Shown piece after piece: positions 53,537 to 61,521 of a stretch of 64,000 nt of DNA. Every line of letters starts with the position of its first letter. Within the stretch, counting starts at the first letter, position 1. The notes under the pieces were generated by a model. It searched no databases. It had not been told where the DNA came from and saw nothing but the letters and a program-made list of their open reading frames with translations. Made by a program: the position numbers and the translations under genes. The DNA is from Flavobacteriales bacterium (GTDB lineage: Bacteria > Bacteroidota > Bacteroidia > Flavobacteriales_D > Sanyastnellaceae), in NCBI GenBank assembly GCA_947456965.1, contig CANGTU010000006.1:1-64000 (forward strand), written 5' to 3'.

Positions 53537-55161
53537 ACCAATTCCATTGTTTTTTTTCGCGCAGCCATAGCATGGCTGGAGAATTTTTCGTGATGCTCCA
53601 GCCCGGTGATTTCAAAATGTCCGCCACCAAGGTTATAGTCTTCCATATACCTGTGGAGGTTTTCCATCACGGTATGATCCACCAGTTGTGAATCGGAAAA
53701 GTCAACGATGATATGTCCGTTACGAGGCAGACGGTCCAATGATTTCTTAAGTAAAATGAAATTACTGAATACAGCTGAATGGCGGACGTCCACAAGATAC
53801 TGGTTGGCATCAGGGTTCTCATTGACGCTGAACAAGGGCTTGAACATATAGCGCAAAGGAAGTCCGTTGATCATGTGCATGATCAATTTGATCACGATGC
53901 CGGCCCCAATACCCAGCAGAAGATCTGTGGTGAGAGTCACTACAATGGTGCTCAGAAAGATGAGGAGTTGTTCTTTTCCGATTTTGAAAGTCTTGTAGAA
54001 CTCTCTGGGAGAGGCCAGCCGGTAGCCTGTATAGATCAGCATAGCCGCAAGTGCGGCCAAGGGAATCTGGTGAATAAGAGAAGGGAAAAACGCTACAAAT
54101 ACCAACAGAAAGAAACCATGGAATACATTGGACCACCATGTGCGTGCGCCATTGTTGATGTTGGCCGAACTTCTCACGATCTCGGAAATCATGGGGAGTC
54201 CACCTGCCAGTCCTGCCAAGGTATTGCCTACGCCAACACCAAGGAGGTCGCGGTTCATGTCTGACTTCCTGCGCCATGGATCGAGTGAGTCAATGGCTTT
54301 TGTACTAAGCAGAGATTCCAGACTACCTACCAAAGCAAACATGATGATGAATTTGATGGACGTGCCTGATGTGAGTTGCGAGAAGTCCGGGAAGGTCAGC
54401 GCGGCTGCGAGGTTGTCTGGCAATGTGACCAGGTACCGCGGTCCGATGGAGTATTCGTGATCATTCAGAAACAGATACTTGTGCTCAGTCCCGAGCTGGA
54501 ACAGGTGCCCCAGCGGAATCGCTACAAGAATGACAACCAGCGGAGCGGGGATCATCCGGATGTACTTATTCCTGAACAATGGCAGTATAAAAAGGATGAT
54601 CAGACTCAGCAATCCGATTATGGCGATCTCAGGATTCATCGTGCTGATGCTGTGAGGTATCCCTGCCAGCAGCTGGATGGGTTGAGTTGCTTCGGGCTTC
54701 ACGCCCATGAGGGTATGTATCTGCTTGGATGCGATGATGATGCCGATGGCAGCGAGCATGCCATGCACAGCGGCAGAGGGAAAGAAGTCGCTGAGGATAC
54801 CCGACCGAAGTAAGCCGAATATGATTTGCAGTACACCTGCCGCTACGATAGCCGCCAGAGCGAGCTTGTATCCCCGTGCTGGATCTCCCTGACCGAGTTC
54901 TTCAACGGCGCCTAGCGCGATCACGATCAGTCCGGCCGCCGGACCCTTGATCGTGAGTTGAGAGCCCCGGAAGAAGCTGACGATGATGCCACCGATAATG
55001 GCAGTGAAAATGCCTGCCACCGGAGGAAAACCGCTGGCCATGGATATGCCCAGACAAAGGGGCAGTGCAATGAGGAAGACAAGAAATCCGGATAGCATAT
55101 CGGATTTCCAGTTTTCGCGGAGTCCTCGGAGTCCGCTGATGGGGGTGTTGGTCATGGACAT
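53533..55161 (-). CDS. SulP-family inorganic anion permease with STAS domain
   Basis: The 542-residue protein has about 12-14 membrane segments in the UraA-like fold of SLC26/SulP, with ALPLCLGISMASGFPPVAGI near the N-terminus, SFFRGSQLTIKGPAAGLIVI (the anion-binding motif region) and GNTLAGLAGGLPMISEIVRS. The cytoplasmic STAS domain covers ~440-542 (HIIVDFSDSQLVDHTVMENL). SulP proteins carry sulfate, bicarbonate or other anions. Its place between dabB and a barrel gene favours bicarbonate, as for BicA-type members, but the substrate is not proven. It starts 26 nt after dabB. Confidence 0.92.
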   Translation of the reverse strand: MSMTNTPISGLRGLRENWKSDMLSGFLVFLIALPLCLGISMASGFPPVAGIFTAIIGGIIVSFFRGSQLTIKGPAAGLIVIALGAVEELGQGDPARGYKLALAAIVAAGVLQIIFGLLRSGILSDFFPSAAVHGMLAAIGIIIASKQIHTLMGVKPEATQPIQLLAGIPHSISTMNPEIAIIGLLSLIILFILPLFRNKYIRMIPAPLVVILVAIPLGHLFQLGTEHKYLFLNDHEYSIGPRYLVTLPDNLAAALTFPDFSQLTSGTSIKFIIMFALVGSLESLLSTKAIDSLDPWRRKSDMNRDLLGVGVGNTLAGLAGGLPMISEIVRSSANINNGARTWWSNVFHGFFLLVFVAFFPSLIHQIPLAALAAMLIYTGYRLASPREFYKTFKIGKEQLLIFLSTIVVTLTTDLLLGIGAGIVIKLIMHMINGLPLRYMFKPLFSVNENPDANQYLVDVRHSAVFSNFILLKKSLDRLPRNGHIIVDFSDSQLVDHTVMENLHRYMEDYNLGGGHFEITGLEHHEKFSSHAMAARKKTMELV

Positions 55162-55187
55162 GGGGTAATGGGTTTAATGCGCTCTGT

Positions 55188-57065
55188 TCAGGATGCGCGC
55201 AGTGAAGATGGATGATCAGTTTTGTAATGCGGCCCTAGGAAAAGCCGCGCATAGACCCGGATCAGGGCAATGCCACTGAGCACAAAGCCCAGCGCGATGG
55301 CAAAGGCGAGGAAGTACTGGGTTTCGTGGACATGGCTGAAGATGACGTCTTCGCCGATAAAGGTGCTTGTGATCGGGAAGCCCATCACGCCAAGGGCACT
55401 CAGGAGAAAGATAAAGGCTTGCAGCGGATAGGCATAGGAAAGCCCATAGTAAGCATTGAGGTTGAAAGCGTCAGGTTCTTTTCTTCGTATCCAAAAGAGT
55501 GTAACGTATCCTGTGGCCCCGCTGATGGCCACCCCCGAGAGGTAAAGCACCGTATGATCCGCATCAAAATGCTCATTGAACGAAACGGACAGGGCCATCC
55601 ACAAATGATTCATGATGACCAGCGACCAGGCGAGAAAGGGACTTCGTCGCTCTGAAAAGGCCTTCAGTACCATCAGCAGACCTGCGGCAGAAGCGGCTAT
55701 GGGAATAACCTCTGCCATCAGCTCCGGCAGTAGCGAACGGTTGAGCAGAAGCAATACCAGCAGGAAGTAAAGCGGCAGAACCACAAGCAGAAGGAGCCGC
55801 ATACCCAGAAAGTCAAGCTCATGTCCGAGGTACTTGAATGGCCTGAATGCGTAGCGGTTCATGATGCCGTCGAGGTTCCATTCCCTCAGGGAAAGAACAT
55901 ACAGTGAACTGCCAAAGCCGACAGGCATGCGCTCTTCACCTGATGTGCGGTGTGGATTAAAATGATAAAATTGATCTCGGATGAGATAGCTCACCAAGGA
56001 AGGGGATACGAGCAATTGATAAGTTCGCAGAAAGGCATTGCCCATGAAATGCAGGAGTGCGAGACCATGCCAGCCTGCTGCAATCTCAATGAAGATGAGT
56101 CCGATCTGGCTGATGGATGAATAGGCAATCTTGCTCTTGATGCTGGATTGCACACGTGCAATCGTGAAGCTGATGAACGCAGTAAGAAGACCAATGAAGC
56201 CAATAAGAAAACGCACGCTGGTTTGCTCTGACCAGAACGGAAAGGTCCGGATAAGCAGAAAGGCTCCAACGTGAACGGACAGTGATCCATAAAAAATTGC
56301 ACTTGACGGCGTAGGGCCCTCCATCGCCCGAGGCAGCCATGACGAGAAGGGAAATTGCGCTGATTTGGCCATAGCCGGTATGAGGATCATAAGGGAGATG
56401 AATATCCCGGTTTCCGTGTGTGCCAGAAGATGTTCATGCACCAGCTGCGACTGGTTGAGCTTGCTGAAGGTGATGTTTTCGTGCCACAGGTGATGGCTGG
56501 CCCACATGGCCAGAAACAAACCCACATCACCGATCCGGTAGATGGAAAACACCCGCACTGCATTGCGCACGGGCAAATACCGGTCGCGGTAAAAGGCGAT
56601 CAGCAAAAAGGATGAAATCCCCAGGATTTCCCAACCGATGAATAAGGTTTCGAAGTTGCCCGCGAGAATGGTGAAGTTGAATCCGGAATAGAAAAACAGC
56701 ACGGTGTTGAAGAACCGCTTGTAACCGGGCTCCCTGTGCATATAATACTTGCTGAAGCGCGTGATGACGAAAGTGAGCAATGCCCCTGTGAAGAGGAAGA
56801 CGGCACCTGTGCGGTCAAAGTAGAAATCGAGGACAAAGGCATATCCATCGGTCTGGTAGAGTGCAAACTCCTCCAGATTCACAGCGGGAACCTGCAGGGA
56901 ATTCCGGTAGGCCAGAAAAAAAACAATTCCTGCGAGATTCAAAGAGGCCGTTGCAAATGCAACATGCGAAATGGCTGTCTCGAACCGCGCCGGAATGATC
57001 AGGCTGCATAGAAACCCGATGACCGGTGCCAGAATAAAGAATGGTATGAGGGATTGGAGATCCAT
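55188..57065 (-). CDS. dabB: DabB-like membrane subunit of an inorganic carbon transporter (NuoL-related)
   Basis: The 625-residue protein resembles NADH-quinone oxidoreductase subunit L/MrpA antiporter subunits, with KSAQFPFSSWLPRAMEGPTP and SSAIFYGSLSVHVGAFLL in the channel region and about 14-16 membrane segments. Complex I genes are absent here. The gene starts 2 nt after dabA ends, the diagnostic arrangement for the DabAB (DAB) complex, in which the cation flux of DabB is thought to drive vectorial CO2 hydration by DabA. The SulP gene follows after 26 nt. Confidence 0.92.
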   Translation of the reverse strand: MDLQSLIPFFILAPVIGFLCSLIIPARFETAISHVAFATASLNLAGIVFFLAYRNSLQVPAVNLEEFALYQTDGYAFVLDFYFDRTGAVFLFTGALLTFVITRFSKYYMHREPGYKRFFNTVLFFYSGFNFTILAGNFETLFIGWEILGISSFLLIAFYRDRYLPVRNAVRVFSIYRIGDVGLFLAMWASHHLWHENITFSKLNQSQLVHEHLLAHTETGIFISLMILIPAMAKSAQFPFSSWLPRAMEGPTPSSAIFYGSLSVHVGAFLLIRTFPFWSEQTSVRFLIGFIGLLTAFISFTIARVQSSIKSKIAYSSISQIGLIFIEIAAGWHGLALLHFMGNAFLRTYQLLVSPSLVSYLIRDQFYHFNPHRTSGEERMPVGFGSSLYVLSLREWNLDGIMNRYAFRPFKYLGHELDFLGMRLLLLVVLPLYFLLVLLLLNRSLLPELMAEVIPIAASAAGLLMVLKAFSERRSPFLAWSLVIMNHLWMALSVSFNEHFDADHTVLYLSGVAISGATGYVTLFWIRRKEPDAFNLNAYYGLSYAYPLQAFIFLLSALGVMGFPITSTFIGEDVIFSHVHETQYFLAFAIALGFVLSGIALIRVYARLFLGPHYKTDHPSSLRAS

Positions 57066-57067
57066 GG

Positions 57068-59560
57068 CTATTTCAGGATGTAAACGGGTAAGTCTTGTTC
57101 AGTGAATTCATCCAGATCAAGTACATCCCGGATGACGGGAAGACACTGGGTAAGGGGCGTATATTCTTCAAACTGTTCTCCATTGTAGCGCCATGCTGAA
57201 TGATTCTTCGGGTCAACAGCTACCAGGTTTATCCAGCCATTGCCATACCATTCCATCAACCTGTCGGTACGGGAGATGACTTGAAGTACTACCTCGGGAG
57301 CATGTTCTACAACCACAAGCAAACGCAAGGGAGTGTGCATTTCAATCATCTGCGAGGGAAGTCCAGGCCGGAGGTCTCCGTCTGTTCCATTGGCAACTCC
57401 CACCAGGCCTACTACGTTGTGCGGCAACTTGCTTCCGGAACCAAGCCGGGCATTGTCCATTCTGGAAAAGAAATACTCCAGGTTGATGCCTCCGCATACC
57501 GGGGTTACTGCTCCGAGAATGGCTGCGAGGTGTTTTCCATCTGGGTCCATGCCGTAGTGGTAGGAGTTTAGAAATGCCCGCCGGTCGAGATACAGGTGAC
57601 GGCTGAATGTGCGGCTGCCCACAATGCACAGGGCATTGGTGGCATGGTTGAGCTCTGGCCTGGGCTCAAAAAGGGAAATGGCTCTGCGGCTGACCTTCCG
57701 GTGTACATGCCTGGATGGAGAGGAGGAGCGAACGAGAAGAAATCGTCGGGAGCGCTCCTTCGCATTGTCGGATAGTGCCAGATCCATGCTCGCCTGATAG
57801 GTACCGTGAAGCTGACGCTGGGTTTCTGTCAATTGGTCGAGGTCATAGAATTGGAATGAATCCACGGTGGTATCATGCAGGCCGGCCACAAACCGGGTCT
57901 TGTCGTTGATGTATATCCCTCTTGTCATCAGGATCTGCCTGACCTCAGGATGGTTGGCCATATGGGCAAATACCCGGGCATTCACACTGCCCGGGCGTCC
58001 GCTGCATGCACCACAGTCATAGCCGGCATAGTAGGTGTTGTTGATGCTGCTCGCCCCATGTCCCATCACATAGATCAGGGGGGCAAATGCTTTGACCAGA
58101 CCGATGGATCGCAGAAGTTCCTCTGCACGCAAGGCCATTTCTTCCGGCGTGTACCCGATCTGGAGTCCTTCGGATGAAAATGCTCCGTGCTCGTGTTCAA
58201 TAGTCAGACGGCCCGCCGGATCCATGTGCGCCGATGAAGTGACCATCAGTTTGTTTTCCCGGGGAAAGAGCACCTGGATAATCAACCGGGTGGCCGCCAT
58301 AAATCCCATGGTCTGGGATACGAGCCATCCACCCAGAAGTCCATGTCCATGACGGGTTTCCAAACGGTCCTGTGCATGCCGGTGGCTGGCCTCCTGCTCC
58401 TCAATCAGGTGGCGCGGTGTGACCGGAGCAGGGCATACTTTCGTGTGAAACTTGCTGTGCTCAGGCCTGAAGTAGAAATCGCCCTGAAAGAACCCCGGTG
58501 TGCCATAGGTCTGGCAGTCAGGAATGTGCTTCTCGATGTGCCTGCGAATGGAACACTCGCGGTCATCAATACAAAAGATGGCTTGAAAGGAAGCGCCTGA
58601 TGTGGCCACGCAACGGTGCTCCTGAGCGGTCAGTCCGCAGATGACCTGATCGTAGTAGCTCCACTCCAAGGCCTCCTGCCAGGTGGCGAGCACTTCGTCT
58701 GACTCGCTCACAGTAACCGGTGCAAAGAGCTCTTCAACCTGTGATGCCAACTCTCCAAGTGCCCTCCTGTGCGCGCCGAATCTGCTATCCAGGGCATCAA
58801 GTTCAAGGTACAGCTCAACCATCACGAGATCGTACAGACTAAGTCTGCGACTGTCTAACAGTGAATCAGGCTGTCGCTCGATTATACATGCCATACCCGA
58901 CCATCCCGGATGGGCAAACTGCTGATCAAAGAGGTATCGCTCATGGAGCGCCTGATCTCCTGCAATCTGCCTCAGCAATTCTCCCAAACTCCATGTCCCG
59001 CGAATGAACTGGTCACGTACAAACTCACTTCTGAAAAGGGATACTTTCGACTCCTGTTCCAATGTGCGAACGGCAGTGAGAAACCCGGAATGAACATGTG
59101 GAAACTGCCAGATGGCAATGCCCTGATCGGTATACGAAGCGAGCAACCGAAACAGAACTGGATGTACCTCTTTATCGAGGTTGATTCTGAAACATGATTT
59201 CCATTGATCGCGCAGCGCACCGATGCGCACATGGCGGTTCGCATTATAGTCTTTTTGTGTGAGCATGTGCTCGGCGTGAATCCAATTGCCAAGACGCTTT
59301 GATGCAATGGATTGCAGAATATCTCGTCGGATCACGCCGTCTCTATACAACTGCCGGTACTCACCAAGCAAGAGCCGGGTATGATAGCCAAAGCGAGCCT
59401 CCGATTCTGCACAGGCGAGATGAAACGGTCGTGCCTGCGAGGCGTGGAGGGGATTATGATGTATAAAGTCTTTAAGAGGCGCCTGAGAGGGAAGATAGTG
59501 CTTCAGACGGTGAAGCAATTCCTCGTCCTCATGCGATACAACATGTGCTGTCATCACCAT
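57068..59560 (-). CDS. dabA: DabA-like vectorial carbonic anhydrase (DUF2309)
   Basis: The 830-residue DUF2309/UPF0753 protein keeps the beta-carbonic-anhydrase-like zinc site of DabA: Cys330 and Asp332 in FQAIFCIDDRECSIRRHIEK, His501 in IYVMGHGASS, and Cys516 in YAGYDCGACSGRPGSVNARV. The 15-residue spacing from His to Cys equals that of the characterised Halothiobacillus enzyme. An N-terminal KDFIHHNPLHA block is family-typical. With DabB it hydrates CO2 to bicarbonate in an energy-coupled way at the cytoplasmic membrane. It is the first clearly recognised gene of a four-gene operon. Met1 or Met3 could initiate. Confidence 0.95.
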   Translation of the reverse strand: MVMTAHVVSHEDEELLHRLKHYLPSQAPLKDFIHHNPLHASQARPFHLACAESEARFGYHTRLLLGEYRQLYRDGVIRRDILQSIASKRLGNWIHAEHMLTQKDYNANRHVRIGALRDQWKSCFRINLDKEVHPVLFRLLASYTDQGIAIWQFPHVHSGFLTAVRTLEQESKVSLFRSEFVRDQFIRGTWSLGELLRQIAGDQALHERYLFDQQFAHPGWSGMACIIERQPDSLLDSRRLSLYDLVMVELYLELDALDSRFGAHRRALGELASQVEELFAPVTVSESDEVLATWQEALEWSYYDQVICGLTAQEHRCVATSGASFQAIFCIDDRECSIRRHIEKHIPDCQTYGTPGFFQGDFYFRPEHSKFHTKVCPAPVTPRHLIEEQEASHRHAQDRLETRHGHGLLGGWLVSQTMGFMAATRLIIQVLFPRENKLMVTSSAHMDPAGRLTIEHEHGAFSSEGLQIGYTPEEMALRAEELLRSIGLVKAFAPLIYVMGHGASSINNTYYAGYDCGACSGRPGSVNARVFAHMANHPEVRQILMTRGIYINDKTRFVAGLHDTTVDSFQFYDLDQLTETQRQLHGTYQASMDLALSDNAKERSRRFLLVRSSSPSRHVHRKVSRRAISLFEPRPELNHATNALCIVGSRTFSRHLYLDRRAFLNSYHYGMDPDGKHLAAILGAVTPVCGGINLEYFFSRMDNARLGSGSKLPHNVVGLVGVANGTDGDLRPGLPSQMIEMHTPLRLLVVVEHAPEVVLQVISRTDRLMEWYGNGWINLVAVDPKNHSAWRYNGEQFEEYTPLTQCLPVIRDVLDLDEFTEQDLPVYILK

Positions 59561-59649
59561 GACACAGATAAATAAGTTTGAAAATTGGAAATGCAGAGGC
59601 CGGAGTGATAAACCGGCTCATTCGGTCAGCGATTCACGCATCGCGCTGG

Positions 59650-60036
59650 TCAGGCTTGCGGACCGACCTTCAGGCAACTGAAAAGAATGAATAGCGGCCA
59701 GCTTGATGCTCTGCCCCGACCCACTTCTGAATGAAGAGGACATTGAAGGGCGAAGTCTATGGAAGCTTTTTCCGCTCTGCAGTGATATGGATCTTCTTCT
59801 TCATTGTCGGGCCCTTCCGAAGTGGCCTCGGCAACTGCTGAACCGGTTATATGAACCCCAATGCAGTGCCGATACTCTGGGTGGTCAGCAGTGGATTGTG
59901 TATCTCTCCCTGCACATGTTGATTGAAGCAGCCCCTTTGCCCCACCCGTATATAGCATCGGACTGGTGAGAAGCAACACCGCGAGAAACGGGATGATCTT
60001 GCTGCAAGTAATGCGGGAAGCGAGGTAACGAATCAT
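59650..60036 (-). CDS. Small exported hypothetical protein upstream of dabA
   Basis: A 128-codon frame begins with a hydrophobic segment (IIPFLAVLLLTSPMLYTGGA) that could be a signal peptide or anchor. It continues as a Cys- and His-containing region (STADHPEYRHCIGVHITGSA, then NEEEDPYHCRAEKASIDFAL). It lies 89 nt upstream of dabA on the same strand and might be the first gene of that operon. I know no family for it. An 88-codon frame on the other strand (59703-59969) covers the same bases, and I cannot exclude that neither is real. Confidence 0.4.
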   Translation of the reverse strand: MIRYLASRITCSKIIPFLAVLLLTSPMLYTGGAKGLLQSTCAGRDTQSTADHPEYRHCIGVHITGSAVAEATSEGPDNEEEDPYHCRAEKASIDFALQCPLHSEVGRGRASSWPLFILFSCLKVGPQA

Positions 60037-60121
60037 ATCAGGTCATGCAAACGGAATCTCAGCGGAGATCGTCAACATCATCAGATTTGGCCGTGAATCT
60101 AAATGGAGCAGATGAAATGCT

Positions 60122-60172
60122 TTGGGGAATAACGTTTTATTAACCCCAATGCATATCCTGAGATTCAGGATA
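60122..60172 (-). terminator. Two adjacent hairpins after porT
   Basis: TATCCTGA-GAT-TCAGGATA (60154-60172) is a perfect 8-bp stem right after the porT stop. Next to it TTGGGG/CCCCAA (60122-60149), extended by AATAA/TTATT with a 2-nt bulge, forms another. There is no long U tract, so this is a possible rather than certain terminator. Confidence 0.45.
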
Positions 60173-60173
60173 C

Positions 60174-60917
60174 TCAGCCCTCAAAGGTGATGGACACAAC
60201 AAAGGCCCGCGAACGCAATCGCTCAATGGGCGCAGCAAACTGATGGGGCTCGTCTACCAGAATATTTCTCAGGCCTATGGCTGTCTTAAATTCGATGGCA
60301 AATTTGAAGTAGGGGAGGAAGAAGTCAAATCCGCCTCCGGCCTCAACGCTGACATCGCGGTCTTGCAGCTTGATGATGATCTCCTGCGCTACGGCATTAT
60401 TTACATCCTTTTGCGACTGCATGTCAATACCATACTTGCCTCCTACGATGGCGTAGGCGGCGAAGTTCCCGGTGCGGTTGGTCCGGAACTTTGCCAGCAA
60501 GGGGAATTCAAGCCAAACGGATTCGGTTCGTTTGAGGTAAGTCTCTGTTGTGCCATCGGCATTCAGAAATCTGTAATTGAGCCCGCGATCCTGAAATGAG
60601 AGTCCGGGCACAAACCGGAAATTGATATTCTTACTCAGATTGTAACTAGCCAGCAAGGCCAGATTGAATCCTGCCTGTGGCACATTGTCAATACCAAGCA
60701 GGGAATCCCCGAACGTGAAGTCGGGCTTGTAGTCAATGAAGAAGGACGAGGTGTTGGATGAAAGCAGAAATCCGAAGTGCAACCAATAGCTGTCAAACCG
60801 CTCAAGGTTTCGCTGTCCCTTAATACGCTGTCCGAGCGCTTCAGGTGAGCCGCCAAACATGATGAGGCAGCAGGCCGCCGCAGCTATCCATATCCTGAAC
60901 CGGGAATGAGGGAACAT
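60174..60917 (-). CDS. porT: PorT-like T9SS/gliding outer-membrane protein
   Basis: The 247-residue outer-membrane barrel has a signal peptide (IWIAAAACCLIMFGGSPEAL). It matches the PorT/SprT pattern: FGFLLSSNTSSFFIDYKPDF, NINFRFVPGLSFQDRGLNYR, ESVWLEFPLLAKFRTNRTGN with FAAYAIVGGKYGIDM, and a C-terminal FVVSITFEG strand. PorT is needed for type IX secretion in Porphyromonas and Flavobacterium. Its presence fits the many T9SS cargo genes here. In many relatives ubiE is next to porT; here rho and a small membrane gene are upstream instead. A -7 box ends 5 nt before the ATG. Confidence 0.85.
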   Translation of the reverse strand: MFPHSRFRIWIAAAACCLIMFGGSPEALGQRIKGQRNLERFDSYWLHFGFLLSSNTSSFFIDYKPDFTFGDSLLGIDNVPQAGFNLALLASYNLSKNINFRFVPGLSFQDRGLNYRFLNADGTTETYLKRTESVWLEFPLLAKFRTNRTGNFAAYAIVGGKYGIDMQSQKDVNNAVAQEIIIKLQDRDVSVEAGGGFDFFLPYFKFAIEFKTAIGLRNILVDEPHQFAAPIERLRSRAFVVSITFEG

Positions 60918-60922
60918 CGCGT

Positions 60923-60930
60923 CAAAGGTA
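60923..60930 (-). promoter_or_regulatory. -7 box of porT, near-leaderless layout
   Basis: TACCTTTG on the minus strand fits TAnnTTTG and ends 5 nt before the porT ATG. It lies in the 35-nt gap after the upstream membrane gene, so porT can be transcribed on its own. Confidence 0.5.
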
Positions 60931-60952
60931 CTGCAACCGCTCGGGTGCAGTT

Positions 60953-61513
60953 TTATTGTGGGGGTGACCGGCGGATGAACTGACGGAAGACAAATGCGGC
61001 CAGAAAGGAATAGGCGAGGGCTGTGAGGATCAATCCGATGACCGATGAGCTGACTACGAACCCCGGACTGGTCATGAGGTCGGTCCGGTCATTGGCGGCT
61101 TCCAACAGGTCCTCCGGACTGAGGGTGCGAAGGGCGGCATTTTCACTCCGGATGCGCTCCAGTGCCGCGGGATCAGAAACGAGTGCGGCATTGGCAGCGC
61201 GATCCCGGTCTCGGCGTAATGTGAGCTCCGGACTGATGCCATAGTAGTGAACGGCAATCAGGATGGAGGCTGCCACCACATAGCGCATTCCGGCCGAAGC
61301 TGCAGTGCGCACATCGTCCATAAATGAAGGCCATGCCTCCATAGGCTTGCGGTAACGGGCCACCAGGGCGGTGAAGAGAACGATGAGCAAGATGAGCAGA
61401 TTGGCGAGCACTCCGGCCATGCGGCCGCGCTCGATGTCATAGCCGGTGTACTCGGCTACGCCCCAGCGCCAACCCAGCCACACGCACGCAAGGATCCAGG
61501 GAAGCCAGCGCAT
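60953..61513 (-). CDS. Small membrane protein, DUF4199-like
   Basis: The 186-residue protein has about four hydrophobic segments: near the N-terminus, residues ~35-52 (LANLLILLIVLFTALVA), ~75-92 (MRYVVAASILIAVHYYG) and ~155-178 (VVSSSVIGLILTALAYSFLA). An extramembrane loop is rich in Arg, Ala and Asp. The layout resembles DUF4199 proteins of Bacteroidota, which have no known function. It starts 8 nt after the rho stop on the same strand, so it is probably cotranscribed with rho. Confidence 0.65.
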   Translation of the reverse strand: MRWLPWILACVWLGWRWGVAEYTGYDIERGRMAGVLANLLILLIVLFTALVARYRKPMEAWPSFMDDVRTAASAGMRYVVAASILIAVHYYGISPELTLRRDRDRAANAALVSDPAALERIRSENAALRTLSPEDLLEAANDRTDLMTSPGFVVSSSVIGLILTALAYSFLAAFVFRQFIRRSPPQ

Positions 61514-61521
61514 CTCAGTCC

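Noticed and set aside
53779-54264. 161-codon plus-strand frame
   Set aside because: It is antisense to the SulP permease, whose membrane segments and STAS domain are clear.
55188-57065. NADH dehydrogenase (complex I) subunit L
   Set aside because: No other complex I genes are present, and the gene abuts dabA, so DabB is the better call.
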